Shown here piece by piece: positions 11,164 through 22,904 of a DNA stretch of 64,000 nt. Source of the DNA: Engraulis encrasicolus (lineage: Eukaryota > Chordata > Actinopteri > Clupeiformes > Engraulidae); assembly GCF_034702125.1 (NCBI RefSeq), contig NC_085871.1:37570159-37634158 (forward strand). Direction: 5' to 3'. A program made the position numbers and the translations under genes. Within the stretch, counting starts at the first letter, position 1. Each line of letters opens with the position of its first letter. The notes under the pieces are model-generated. The model saw nothing but the letters and a program-made list of their open reading frames with translations. It searched no databases and had not been told where the DNA came from.

Positions 11164-11940
11164 GCTATTTGAAGTTTGAAAAATCATCTTTAAATTCAAA
11201 AGCATGAACAAGAAACACCCATCATTCACATGCTTTTTGCAAGAAATCAAAGCTGATGAACTCTTGTCTCATACTCATCTTTTGGACTTAAACCCAAAAG
11301 TAATAAGTGAACAACAAAAACAAGGAGATTTTGCCTCTCTGTTCTAGCCTGATAAACCAGCCTAAATGCGACACCGGAGTTATTTTGTCTGGCCCCGATG
11401 AACGATGCCTCCGAAGATTGTTGATGAGAACAACCTGTTGTTTTTTCAAACCGTGCCAGCGCTCTGACCAATCAGCGGTCTTTCCCGTTGATGTGTTTTC
11501 CCAACGGTGTTGCGAGCTTCGTCGTCACTCCCTCAAAACCCCGCCCGCTTTGATTCAAAACAAATCTCTGCGTTGTAATTGGTTTTGCCAGACTCAGGGC
11601 ACAGTGTTCAAAACGTTCTCAGATCCGAGGCCAGACCCACTCGCAGCTGAATATTTTTCAGCGTCCAGCGGGTGGCGCTGGTTTACCAGGCTATCTCTGT
11701 TCCACAACCTTTGTACATGTCAGTGGAGTACTGTGTAATGCACGCTTTGAGAGTTAAGCGATCAGAGTGTGGGTTCATGTGCCAAGAGTAGATCTGAATG
11801 TTGAAAGTAGTGCAACATCACAGCAAAACTTAAAACTAAACTCAAAATTAGCTTGCCCTGATTGTTTTTCAAAGATATTTTGAGTTGTTGTAGTCATTTT
11901 TGTCCAAAAATAAGCTCATATGATTTATTTTTGGTGCAAG

Positions 11941-12537
11941 TTGCTGGAAAAAAGTTTGCAACTGTCGTCATTGTCTGCGTTGTCTAAATCCACAGCCATT
12001 CCAGACACAGAAGTGGACAATGGGAGGCCATATAAGTGTCCTGTTTGTGGAAAGGATTTCTCCAAAAAGGGAACAATGAAGAAGCACCAGAAGATTGTTC
12101 ACATGGCATTCAAGCCCTACAGCTGCCAGATTTGTGGCAGACGTTTTAAGCAAGCACACGGTCTCAAGCAGCACGGGCTGAGCCACACGGGAGAGAGGCC
12201 ACACGAATGTGCACTGTGCGGCAAGCGGTTTACCATGTCAGGAAACCTAAAAACTCACCTGCGCACTCACACTGGAGAAAAACCTTACCGCTGTGGACAC
12301 TGTGGGAAGCGGTTTTCTCAGGCAGGTCGTCTCAAAGAGCACCAGCAGGTCCACACAGGAGAGAAGCCTTACCACTGTGGACAGTGCGGTAAAGGTTTTT
12401 CACGGGCAGCGTATCTCAAGGAACACCAACACCTTCACACGGGGGAGAGGCCCTACATCTGTGATCGTTGTGGAATATGTTTTGCACACGCAACAGCTTT
12501 GTATCTACACCAGCGTGAAAGTAATTGTAAAGACTAA
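11941..12537 (+). CDS. Locus A zinc-finger exon e9a (six fingers)
   Basis: The open frame encodes about 30 residues of leader (...STAIPDTEVDNGRPYK) and then six C2H2 fingers joined by TGEKP/TGERP-type linkers, ending at TAA. Five have complete C-x2-C and H-x3/4-H sets. The last has HQRESNC, a Cys for the final His. The leader is homologous to those of e9b, e9c and the locus B and C exons. The usual acceptor AG is TG here (11946-11947), and one extra base follows. The listed start uses a nearby AG (11939-11940), which gives phase 0 and so does not fit e8 but would fit e7. The fingers themselves are clear. Confidence 0.7.
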   Translation: MLEKSLQLSSLSALSKSTAIPDTEVDNGRPYKCPVCGKDFSKKGTMKKHQKIVHMAFKPYSCQICGRRFKQAHGLKQHGLSHTGERPHECALCGKRFTMSGNLKTHLRTHTGEKPYRCGHCGKRFSQAGRLKEHQQVHTGEKPYHCGQCGKGFSRAAYLKEHQHLHTGERPYICDRCGICFAHATALYLHQRESNCKD

Positions 12538-13499
12538 AAAAACAAGAAAAAAACCCCAGCATTTTACATGGCTGCTTAAATTAAGTGCTGAACACATTTG
12601 TTTTCTTGTTGTTTGATTGTAAAGAAGTCATGTGTGCAAATTTGTAATTTGGCCGTTGTATGCCATGGGTTCAGGGTTCTGTGCAGGATTTAAAAAAAAT
12701 GGCAGGAAGGGATGTGCACAGGTGGATTCCCCCTGTTTGCAGCCAGCAAGTGAAAAATGTTAATGGGCCTCACTGGGGTGATGTATTAACCCATTGATGC
12801 ACCTGCAGAAAAGTCTAAGCCCTTTTTAAGAAAAGTTGCCCTCCGCCTATAAAACCGAAATGTCTCTGTCTCTGAAGCGCATAAAAACATGGAGTTTTTA
12901 GGCTAAGGCTTCTTGCAGTTTGTCACGAAACAAAACACAACACAGCTGGGTTGTATGTGGAAAAGGGGCTTTAGTACCAAATTCAGTATCGAGACAGTTA
13001 AGGCAGATTTGAAGGCAAAAGGGGGGTCCAACCTTGTGTATGTCATTAGAATTGTTTTTAGAGTTGTCGCTAGACCATATCTTGATCATTATATACGTTT
13101 CTTATGTTTATCCTTTCTCTTTGGGAGACTGTAATGTCCCCTAACGTTTAGACTGTCGTCACTGGGTTTTCGGATTGATCTCTTGAACTTAAACTGTATA
13201 TAATTCTTGTGTCCTTGATATTGTTCCTTTTTTTTACTCAATAATAATATGCATATTCTATTCAATGATGTGGTCTTGTTGTTATTGAAGTTCACTGCCT
13301 AGCTGTGGTAACACCCGCAACACAAGGACGAAGGTATAAACAAAACAAAAAAAACAGTTCATGGGAGAGAGAGGGAGGCCCACAATGATTTCTAAAACAT
13401 TGCCAAAACTGTAGAGATTACACTGTGGAGACTCCCCACACAAACTCAAACAAATTAGTAACATGTCATATACAGTATGTCACAGAAGTGAGTACACCC

Positions 13500-14587
13500 T
13501 AGGGCTGCACGATTATGGGAGAAATCATAATCACGATTATTTTGGTCAAAATCGTAATCACGATAATTGATTTTTTTGCAGATTTAAAAAAATATATATA
13601 AAAAGATGAAACATAACCAAGAATGAACTATGTATGGGGTGAGCAAAATAAATGAATTGTAATAATTATGTAAAGGCAATAGCATGAAACTTAAGGCGGA
13701 TTCATACTTGGCGTGACTGGCGCTAGCCTCCTTCATACTTCACTCGCGACCTCACTCGCGCCGTCACGTGACCCAAAATGACGTCACACGCCGTGGCGCG
13801 AGCTGCCGTGGCGCAACGTCGTGCACCCCACATTTTTTGTAACTTGTCGTGCGCCACCAGCGACCATGCAGGTAGGCAGACAAAGCAGGAGTTGCGAAGA
13901 GAGGCTACAACTACTGTAGGCTACTACAGAATGGATCCTGCATCATTTTGAGGATAATAAAATGTCCTAGAGAGTTATTTTATCTTCTCTCTTAAATGTT
14001 GTTCAGTGAAACAATTGTTTAGGCCTACTTTGTTCAGAAGCACGTTGTGTTCGGCGATCTATTTATAAATTCTGCCGCCAGAACAATGCTCTCACATGGT
14101 CTTGGAATGATCTGGCAATGTAGGCTACAACAAAAAATATATGTTTCAATGTGGTAAGTCACAAGTCAGACGTTCAGTAGCCCTACAGCAGCCTTGTTTG
14201 GCTTTCTATTTTATACATCCGTAGAACTCAAGCTGCGAGTTGCGAAAGATACTGCCGTTTCTCTCATGAACAGCAGAGGGCACTTCCGACAATGCGAGCG
14301 AAAGCCTGTAAAAGGGCGCTTTTGAAGTATGAATAGTCTGGCGCAAGTGATGACGTCATTAATGGTTCTCGCGCCAAACGCGCCAAAGTGCGCACGTGAA
14401 GTATGCAGAGCCCTTTAGGTGGACAGATTTCTGGCCAGAAACACCAGCCTGTCAGTATGTTCTGGCTTCAAGGACGCTCTCAAAAGTAGGTCACTATTGC
14501 CACGGTTAAATCACGATTAAAACTTCGACTTGCATTTCACTAATTTATCACGATTTTCGATTATTTTCAATTAATTGTGCAGCCCTA
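13500..14587. mobile_element. hAT-like element inside a Tc1 end
   Basis: The termini TAGGGCTGCACGATTAT and AATTGTGCAGCCCTA are flanked by GTACACCC and GTACATCC (7 of 8 identical). It carries a nested PIF-like MITE at 13694-14414. Confidence 0.8.
13694..14414. mobile_element. PIF/Harbinger-like MITE nested in hAT
   Basis: The termini AGGCGGATTCATAC and GTATGCAGAGCCCT are flanked by TTA on both sides (13691-13693 and 14415-14417). The interior is GC-rich with repeated GGCGC/GCGCC motifs. Confidence 0.7.
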
Positions 14588-15454
14588 GTACATCCCTCAC
14601 ATTTTTGCAGATTTATGAGTATATCTTTTCATAGGACAGCATCAAAGAAATTTCACTTCGAGACAATGATTAGTGAGCTGTTAACAACATATACATTATA
14701 AGCACTTAAATTTGAATTAATGGCTTTTTTTGTTGTTGTACAGGTACAACGAAATTGGTAATTTGTTGTTGACTCACAAAAAAATAAAAATACAGCCATT
14801 AACGTTTGACAACGTTTAATAAAAGTGAGTACACCCCAGGTTAAAATCCTGTAGACAGTGTCTGAGAAGGGTCCATGTTGGCCCGAAACGTCTCGAAATG
14901 AAAGGGATTAAAAGGGAGGTCATTGGTGTGCGTTTCAACCTTCTCTTACGTTGAACTTTTACATTTTCAGTCTGCACCTGGCTAAAATAGATGGGTATGA
15001 AATTTGAATGAAACCCTATGGAGAATATCAGGATCTGCTTCAGTAGTCATAGTGCATGTTGACATGCATGTTTCTTTAGGTGAAATTCAGATTTCCAATG
15101 TTGACGGCATTCATGCATCCCCAAACCATGTCAGTCCCACTACCATGCTTGACTTGACAGATGGTACAGTTTCTTTTGTAAAACTCACTTGTTTACCACC
15201 ACACACGCTCTGGTGTTAAACATTTCAGTTGCGGAATTGTTGTGTTGTGTGCTTGATATTGTTGTGATCTGTCTTTTTATAGATGTAACGAAAACAATTG
15301 TATGTGGATGTATCGAAAGGATGCCCACACTTTCTCATACCACTGTATATCCTCAATTCACAACGTTTCAGGAATATAGTGACCTACAGGTATATGGGCA
15401 GTCTGGACAAAAAGTGTACAGAGCTTTTATGATGTTTTTTGATGGATGTTGCAG

Positions 15455-15942
15455 GAAGACGAACGCAGCGGTCATTGCCTACGCTCCCCAAATTCAAAGC
15501 CGTCCCAGAGACAGATGTGGACAATAAGTACCATGTCTGTGGAGAGGATTTCTCCAAAAAGGCAGCGATGAAAAAGCACCAGCAGGTAGTTCACACAGAG
15601 TTTGAGCTCTACAGCTGCCAAGACCGTAGCAAACACTTTTCCCAGAGAGGTGATCTCGAAAAGCACAAGCTAAGTCACACAGGAGAGATGCCGCACCACT
15701 GTGGACTCTGTGGCAAAAGTTTAGCCAATTCTGGAAGCCTCAAAAGACACCTGCGTACAGTCCACACAGGAGAGAAACCTTTCCATTGTGGACATTGCGG
15801 GAAACGGTTTTCTCGGGCAGAACATCTGAAGGAACACAAGAACATTCACACGGGACAAAAGCCCTACCACTGTGGACAGTGTGGGAAACCTTTTTCACGT
15901 TTAAGAGAGGCAAAGCTACACGAGCGCACTCAACACAATTAG
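15455..15942 (+). CDS. Locus A zinc-finger exon e9b (three intact, two degenerate fingers)
   Basis: The exon starts after GATGTTGCAG and needs 1 nt from the previous exon, exactly what e8 supplies, so e8 to e9b is in frame. The leader RRRTQRSLPTLPKFKAVPET is followed by finger 1 lacking its first Cys (NKYHVCGEDF), finger 2 lacking its second Cys (YSCQDRSKHF), and three intact fingers. It ends at TAG after HERTQHN. It is short for the family (locus B and C arrays have 8 to 11 fingers). Confidence 0.8.
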
Positions 15943-16313
15943 AGAGTGGCACAATGCAGAATCGAGAGCCCCCAATGACTTCTAAAATACTTCTAAAATT
16001 GTAGAGGTTAGACACATTTGCCTTGCTGTGTTTTGTTTTGTTTTTGTTCTTTTTTTTTTTTTTAAAGGAATGCCTCCTCCTCAACTATTTGTCAGACTGT
16101 GTTGGAAGTTGCAGGGTTTTTTGTTCGAAATCTTTAAGTTAAACTGTATATTTTTTGTTTCCTTGATCTTGTTGTTACTTCATTGTAATATATGTACATT
16201 CTATTCTGGTTTATTTCAGTTCATTGTCTACCTAGCCGTGTAAAGCCAGTACCACAAACATGAAGATACCATACAACCAGACCAATTTATCCATTAAATC
16301 CCATTGGTTAAGT

Positions 16314-16319
16314 AATAAA
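16314..16319 (+). promoter_or_regulatory. Candidate polyadenylation signal AATAAA (e9b)
   Basis: It lies 372 bp after the e9b stop, at a plausible 3' UTR distance. AATAAA is common by chance in AT-rich DNA. Confidence 0.3.
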
Positions 16320-16925
16320 ATGTTTTCAAATAGGAATAATTTTCTTTTTATGAGCTTTTGTGAAAGTTGTTTGTGAAAAATGGTAATGAATGGGAAATCT
16401 TCAACTTGAACCTTGAAAAAAAAAACATATATAATTTCGCTATATATCAATCTGTAGATTTTTAATATGTGATGCAAGGGGGTGTAAGGATCACTTAAAA
16501 GTAGGAACCATTACTATTCCAATTCGTCCCGCATTTTGGGCTTTTTAGAGCTAGATTAGGACCTGACTATGTGATTGGCCTCAGGAACAGGCCACACGTA
16601 AGCATATTGAGATTCAAACCTCAACCTGCATATTCTTAAAAAAAAAATCTTGAAAATCACAAAAAAATCTTTTGTTCATTTCAAATCAAATCATCATTTT
16701 CTCAGTTTTTCTCTGAGACCAGTGTCTCTTTGTTTGAAATCCAGTCACGCATATACAAACATGCATGCATACATATATACATACATACGTACATGTTTTT
16801 TGTTTGTTCGTGGAGATACCTGGAAAAGGACAGCAACAAACATTGTTTGGGATTGTAGGAATCTTGTACAAAGGCTGAATTATGTATTTTCCCCTTTTTC
16901 TTTCTTTCTTTTGTGGCGGTGGTAG

Positions 16926-17533
16926 GAAGGGGATTGCAACTGCCAATCCCCAAATTCACAGCCGTCCCAGAGACAGATGTGGATAATGGGAGGCCATATA
17001 AGTCTCCTCTCTGTGGAGAGAGTTTCTTCAGAAAGGCAGCAATGGAAACGCACCAGGAAGGTCACACGGAAGACAAGTCTGACCTTGAACGAAACCAATA
17101 CATACGCGCAGGAAAAAGCCCTACCACTGCAAATACTTTGGCAGACATTTTTCATGGCCAGAATATCTCAGATGACACAAGAGTGCTTGTACAGAAGACA
17201 AAACTTAACGCTGACTCCAACAACAGTTTTCCCCAGTTAAAACATCTCAGGAGACACCGGAGCATCAATCCAGGAGAAAGGCCGTACTGCTGTGGACAGT
17301 GCGGGAAGCGTTTTGCCAACACAGGAAATCTCAGGCAACACCTGCGGATTCACCAAGAAAGACTGTTCTGCTGTGGACAGTGTGGAAATCAGTTTTCTCG
17401 GGCAGCACATCTCAAGGAACATGAAAACACTCACACGGGACAAAAGCCCTACCACTGCAAGCATTGTGGGAAAGGTTTTGCACACGCAAGTGCTACTAGC
17501 AGACACCAGAATACTTGTAAATTTAAGAATTAA
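16926..17533 (+). CDS. Locus A zinc-finger exon e9c (three intact fingers, scrambled middle)
   Basis: The exon starts after GGCGGTGGTAG and is phase-compatible with e8. The leader RRGLQLPIPKFTAVPETDVD matches e9b. Finger 1 lacks its first Cys (YKSPLCGESF). The middle (~17100-17225) reads as non-finger sequence in the open frame, but another frame preserves KPYHCKYFGRHFSWPEYLR, so compensating frameshifts are likely. Three good C2H2 fingers follow, the last ending HQNTCKFKN before TAA. Confidence 0.75.
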
Positions 17534-18490
17534 TTATCACCCTTTTATATGGTTGCTTAAAGGTAGAGTATGTGATTTGCTGTAGTTTTATTTCCAGAAT
17601 GTATCCTTCCTATTTACAAATGTCATCTTTTTCTTGAATATTTACCACCACCATCACTTTCTTAGTATATGACTTATTGTACACTTTTCATTAGGGCTGG
17701 GCAACGTTAACGCGTTAACGGTGCGTTAACTATTGAGGTCAATATCGCCCGACAATTTTGTTAACGCTATAGCGCAGCAGGGTTTTTTTCGTGTTTTTTT
17801 GGGGGGGGGGGTTTGCCTTTTATGACCGTCGTTCGTGGCTTTTATTTTGAAAGCGTCAGCGCGCTTGTTGCTGCTTCCAGTGACTGCTGACAGAGAAGAA
17901 GAATGTCTAGAAAAGTAGTCAAAACAAAACAGGCATAGCCTACAGAAGGACGTCAACTTCTGAATGGACATTTTCGGTAGCCTACACAGTTCTGGTCCTC
18001 CTTGCGCAACTCTGAAGCAGCATGTGGCTCGCCTTTGCAGCTCGCAAGGTTAGTCTATTGTATGGTCAGCATGAAAAGGGTACTGTTGTGCTGGCTGTCT
18101 ATCAGCTGTCAATAACGCCACGCGGACTTACTAAAGCCCTGATCAAAAAGCGAACCGCGAGATATTACATTCCTCACGCAACGTTTTGGTATCTATCTAC
18201 ATGGCGCTGCGCGTGCATAGTAGGCTGCATCAACATGGTAGGCTATGATTTCGCGACATCGGCAAGTTCGTCAGCATTTAAGATAGTGTTAGTCATGTCA
18301 ACGTTATTGTTTTGAAAGATGTAATTGCTGTCAATGCCAACAGACAGTCAATTAGTTTCTAGTCGCTGAAACACCTTAAAAATAGCGACAGATAAGAGAG
18401 AAGGTGGGAGTCTTTGACAGTGAGAGAAGGCGGGACATATCTCACAGACGCACGCCTATGGCAAGCCGTTTTAACATATAGTTTTTTTAA

Positions 18491-20707
18491 CCCATTGGCG
18501 CCTGAGCCCGTTTTTAGAAAAGGTCCCCAATGCCCGAGGGTTTTTTGAGACAAGAAAAAATGGTTGGAAACTCCTAGCCTGAGTATCATCCTCCGTAGTG
18601 ACCGCGCTGGCTCAATACTTTCGCTTGCTGACCACGGAGTCTGACCCTGCAGCCACCCCCGGCAGTTGGAAATTATCTCACTTAATGAGGGAATTCAAGC
18701 TGCGCGTGCTGGGCGGGGCCTCATTTGATTGGGTGACCTGAGAGACCAACAGTCCAATAACGCTGCCCCAGTGTAACAGACCGCATTCGGCGGCAGGTCG
18801 AAGGCAAGGAAAGGCGACAAAGGTTGGCTCCAACTCGCATTTATTCTGGTGAAACATTAAGTGCACACAACATCATGCAGCTGCTGTCGTACATTCATAT
18901 CTCCAGCGAAGTAAACTCTTTCTGGCTGCTTGTGATCGTATAGTGAATTGTCAGCACGAGACATGGAGCCATTGTCTTTTACATACATATTATCATGGAC
19001 AACATTCTACGATAACATTCCCTCATTAAACGGGACATTCCATTACAGTATTCCATTGGTGAAATAAACAGAATGAGAACGACATCGAGTAGCAAAACAA
19101 AGCCTACCTGGTGAAACATTAAGTGCACACAACATCATGCAGCTGCTGTCGTACATTCATATCTGTACACAAAATGATAAAGATACAGTTAGCTGACTGC
19201 CCACGGATAACAAAGAATGCGTGGTTCAGACTAGCAGCGAACTGACTAGCAGGTTCATAGCGTGGTCAGAAATTATCACTTCAAAATACCATTTCAATAT
19301 TAATGCAAAATCATTTGCGATCTCATAATCATGTGGCAGTACTACTCTCAACAACATTTTTAATTGCAAACCTTAGTATGCACACATGTATAATATTGCA
19401 TTTATGGATGAGGCAGCGTTATTGGGCTGGGGAGGGGCTTAGACTATCAGCGAGCCTATTGGCTATTCAGATACTGAACGAATATCTGAATTCCAACTGC
19501 CGGGGGTGGCTGCAGGGTCAGACTCCGTGGTCAGCAAGCGAAAGTATTGAGCCAGCGCGGTCACTACGGAGGATGATACTCAGGCTAGGAAACTCCTATG
19601 AAAAATTCAATATCTCAGCCTCTGGAACACATAGGGACATGGGATAAATTGCATTTAAAAGGTAAAATACTCTGCTTTCACAGGATTATGCTCATTCAGC
19701 ATTAACACCAACACATATTCCTTAAAAAAAAATTATATCTCATAATCAAATTATTGAAAAAAGTTTCATGTGCTTTCAGGATAATGCTTGATGCTGCTAT
19801 TTATTATAGGCTATTAGGCTACTAGGCTATTGCTACTGTTACAATAGCCGACTATAACTAAATCATAATAATCATTATTATTGTAATTGTTAGGCAGTCA
19901 TTTCTGCCATACATCGGGGGACATTTGTCTAATACAGCCACTTGCTCTCCCACCGGCGAGTATGGCCGCTTTATTCCTCCAAACGTTATGCAGAGACCGA
20001 TGAGAAATTTCATCCTATTTTGAAACGGGGCTCCACTTTGAGCTGGATGTGTGGCCGCGCGTCTATAATCCGCATGTCTACCGTTGTCTGCCTCACCAAT
20101 AGGCTATCACCATATCCGAAAGTTCCTCAGTGAAAATATTCTGAAATAGGCCTATATCTAAAGGACGTGCTTCCTCAGATATTGGCACCTTCCGCCAATT
20201 GCCCCGAGTGTCGGAGTGAATTTTTGGTAACGTCGGGGGCGAAATCTAGCTGACTGTCTATTTGGAAGCCACTCGCATACCTCTTCATGCGGCCGCGGCA
20301 AATCACACTCCTGCTCTCTATCTAATGGGTCTTCAATCATATTTCCTTTCCTCGATTAAAATCTCTTCATTACCTTTCAACTGAACATCACGTTTGCTGT
20401 AACAGCGTTTCTCGTGACCCACTGCCCCTTTTTTTTTTACCTGTGTGAAATGAAATGGCTAAACAACCCACGTCTGCAGAAGCGAGCATGGTTGATTTCA
20501 TTTGACATTTTTGTCGACGAATCAAACTTTTTTTTGCCACATGATCTTTAAAAAATCGAGAACACCCACCTCTTGTGTATTTGAACAAAATATTGTGCAT
20601 TGCATCTCCCATGCGTCTTGAAAATATTGACAAATCAATAATGTTGCGTTTTGCAACAACCGGCGTCAGGGCCAATGTTGCGTAACGCAACAACCGGCGT
20701 CAATGGG
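18491..20707. mobile_element. piggyBac-like nonautonomous element nested in hAT
   Basis: It starts CCCATTGGCGCC and ends GGCGTCAATGGG, and is bounded by TTAA on both sides (18487-18490 and 20708-20711). TTAA with CCC...GGG ends is the piggyBac signature. No transposase ORF is visible. Confidence 0.75.
18574..19587. mobile_element. Inner MITE with ~110 bp inverted repeats
   Basis: The left end CTAGCCTGAGTATCATCCTC and the right end GAGGATGATACTCAGGCTA are parts of ~110 bp inverted repeats. The 8 bp duplication GGAAACTC flanks it (18566-18573 and 19588-19595). It contains a ~56 bp direct repeat (18846-18901 and 19111-19165). Confidence 0.75.
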
Positions 20708-21240
20708 TTAAGTGACAAGTTTTTTTTCTTTTTTTCTTGTAGGCCCATGTAGACCATCTTAATTTGAGTTTATAATTTCTAATATATCAGTTTCAGTAGC
20801 CTGCAATCTTAAATAGCCCTAGTGTAGTATTGTATGCAAAAATTTGTTTCATTAGTAGGCCTACATTGGATAGGCATAGAGCCTACTACATTTAGACTGA
20901 TAGGTTGGCAAATAGCCTACATTTCCATTGTGGAATATTATATTAGACCTACATAGGTTATCTACACAGTACATATGCAAATTATTATTAATTATTTTAT
21001 TTTATTAAAAAAATATTTTTATTTTATTTATTATTTATTTTATTTATGATTTATTATTATTATTTTTGGGTTTCGTGCGCTATGCGATTAATCGCGATTA
21101 ATCACAGAAAGTCATTGAGTTAATGCGATTAAAGATTTTCATGTTTGCCCACCCCTACTTTTCATACATGACTGGATCTTTTATCTGTCCAATATTTTGA
21201 ATTACCAATCATAGAAATCTTTGACTGTAAAGTTTGTAAA

Positions 21241-22052
21241 GTATAAAAAGGAGACAATCCGCACACTTCAGGTCTTTTTTTGTGCAAAGAAGCTTTACTT
21301 GACTTGCAAGCTTTCGGTCCTTAGACCTTCATCAGGCAGAGTGCATACAAACAGTGCTTGTGGTTAATATACATCATTACTGGCACCTGTGGTGCAGCAC
21401 TCTGAGTCAGTGAAGCATTCTGGGAAATGTAGTGAAAGACAAACATGAAACATAAACAGAGAAAAAACAAGAACAAGTCCATGCTTAGAAGAATAAGTGA
21501 ACATAAGAGCTCCATCAGGAGAAAAGATGAAAACTATCCTGTTGCCTGTCATTTTAATGATCTGTCACACCCTCTCTCTTCCCTTAGATTTCAAGGTATA
21601 GAGCAAGTAACCCTACACAGAGGAGGTGACATCGACAGGAAATTATGCCAAAGAGAACTTTTTTGGATATATACTCTAAATGCATTGCAACCATCAGGTC
21701 TAAACGAGGATTTTGACATGAGTGTGTTTATATAATTAAGAAATATGGATTTAATTCTGAACTGTTTGTGCTCTGATTTATGATGGCTAATGCCTGATGT
21801 CTGCAAAGCATGGACTTGTTCTTGTTTTTTCTCTGTTCATGTTTCATGTTTGTCTTTCACTACATTTCCCAGAATGCTTCACTGACTCAGAGTGCTGCAC
21901 CACAGGTGCCAGTAATGATGTATATTAACCACAAGCACTGTTTGTATGCACTCTGCCTGATGAAGGTCTAAGGACCGAAAGCTTGCAAGTCAAGTAAAGC
22001 TTCTTTGCACAAAAATAGACCTGAAGTGTGCGGATTGCCTTCTTTTTATACA
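21241..22052 (+). mobile_element. Penelope-like retroelement remnant with inverted flanks
   Basis: The central ORF end (about 21480-21735) encodes a GIY-YIG-region C-terminus: HFNDLSHPLSSLRFQGIEQV and WIYTLNALQPSGLNEDFDMS. Both resemble Penelope-like element C-termini. The flanks 21241-21480 and 21820-22052 are inverted copies of each other (landmark GACTTGCAAGCTTTCGGTCC). The reverse transcriptase is missing. Confidence 0.65.
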
Positions 22053-22904
22053 GAAATTTCTACTGAATCCTGCACCTTCTAAACAGATGAGCGGTGGCCT
22101 ATCACAACTAAAGTTTGTAAAGTAAAATGTCTGTTTACTACTTAGTTGATATTCATGGAAAAGGTTGAATTTGTGAATGGGCAGCATACGTTTGTAATAT
22201 AAATAACTAAAGCTACATATTCTACCAGGCACGTGCACAAACAAGTGATCCAGCAAGTAGTGTGAAAACTGTACCACCGTTTTTGCTCATACTTTTCTTT
22301 TTCCTCACATTTTACACAACCATGCATGTTCGTGTCAAATTATGGTAGTGAATAAAGACATGTTGGTACTTTTTGAAACTTGAGCTTAGATTTTCCCTTT
22401 TCCAATGGTAGGAATGCTGCTGCCATGTACAGTCCAATAACAATGACAACAATAATTTACACTTTAAAACAATCAAAATACATTTATAATATCAAGTGCC
22501 ATCACCAACTGGCAGCAATGGTTCTTTTGACTTTTCTTGCACTCAATATTTTTTTTACTAGAGGAAGAAATGTATTTAGTTTTGGTGCATTTTGCCACTG
22601 AATGAATGAATATTGTCAAAGTTGATGCTATGTATTGGTAGAAATCCACACATGGAATTGTTTTGAAGGTTGGAAATATTTAATGTTGCTGGATTTACAT
22701 TCTTGCAACATACATTTACTGCGGAGAAACTAAACAGCTATTTGTGTAATATTTTAAAATGTAGTGTTTTGTGTCTGTCACTTCAACATGAAAACTTCAG
22801 TCTGAGCTTCAGGCAGATGAGGTCAAGGGGGTGCTTGTTCAAAAAAGGTTGAGAACCACTGATCTAAGCAAATGAACGTCAAATACCGCTCAGTACACGT
22901 CTAG

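Larger units (their letters stand above)
13473..15346 (-). mobile_element. Composite Tc1-like remnant
   Basis: The Tc1-type terminus CAGTATGTCACAGAAGTGAG (13473) is interrupted by the hAT element and resumes at 14588. On the minus strand, 15116-15148 encodes VKHGSGTDMVW, a conserved Tc1/mariner transposase block. A second Tc1-type end, CATACCACTGTA, lies near 15346. More than one Tc1 copy may be involved. No intact transposase is present. Confidence 0.55.
1..17533 (+). other. Locus A: coiled-coil C2H2 zinc-finger gene (5' end outside window)
   Basis: This gene model joins exons by reading frame, splice sites and homology to loci C and D. The window opens inside exon e2 and contains e3, e4, e5, e6, e7 and e8, then three alternative or successive terminal zinc-finger exons (e9a, e9b, e9c). 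The exon phases agree: e3 is 60 codons, e4 leaves 2 nt, e5 restores phase 0, e6 leaves 1 nt, e7 restores phase 0 and e8 leaves 1 nt. e9b and e9c both accept that 1 nt, and e9a does not. The predicted protein has an N-terminal coiled coil, an acidic serine-rich linker and a C-terminal DNA-binding finger array, so a nuclear transcription-factor role is likely. I do not recognise a named orthologue. The introns hold many transposon insertions. Which finger exon is used cannot be decided without transcripts. Confidence 0.7.
17692..21157. mobile_element. Large hAT-like element (outer layer of a nest)
   Basis: The termini TAGGGCTGGGCAACGTTAAC and TGTTTGCCCACCCCTA are flanked by an exact 8 bp duplication CTTTTCAT (17684-17691 and 21158-21165). 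No intact transposase was seen. Most of its 3.5 kb is the nested piggyBac-like element. Confidence 0.8.

Noticed and set aside
18022..18315. 97-codon ORF inside the large hAT element
   Set aside because: No recognisable transposase motif, and it sits in repeat DNA. Not supported as a gene.
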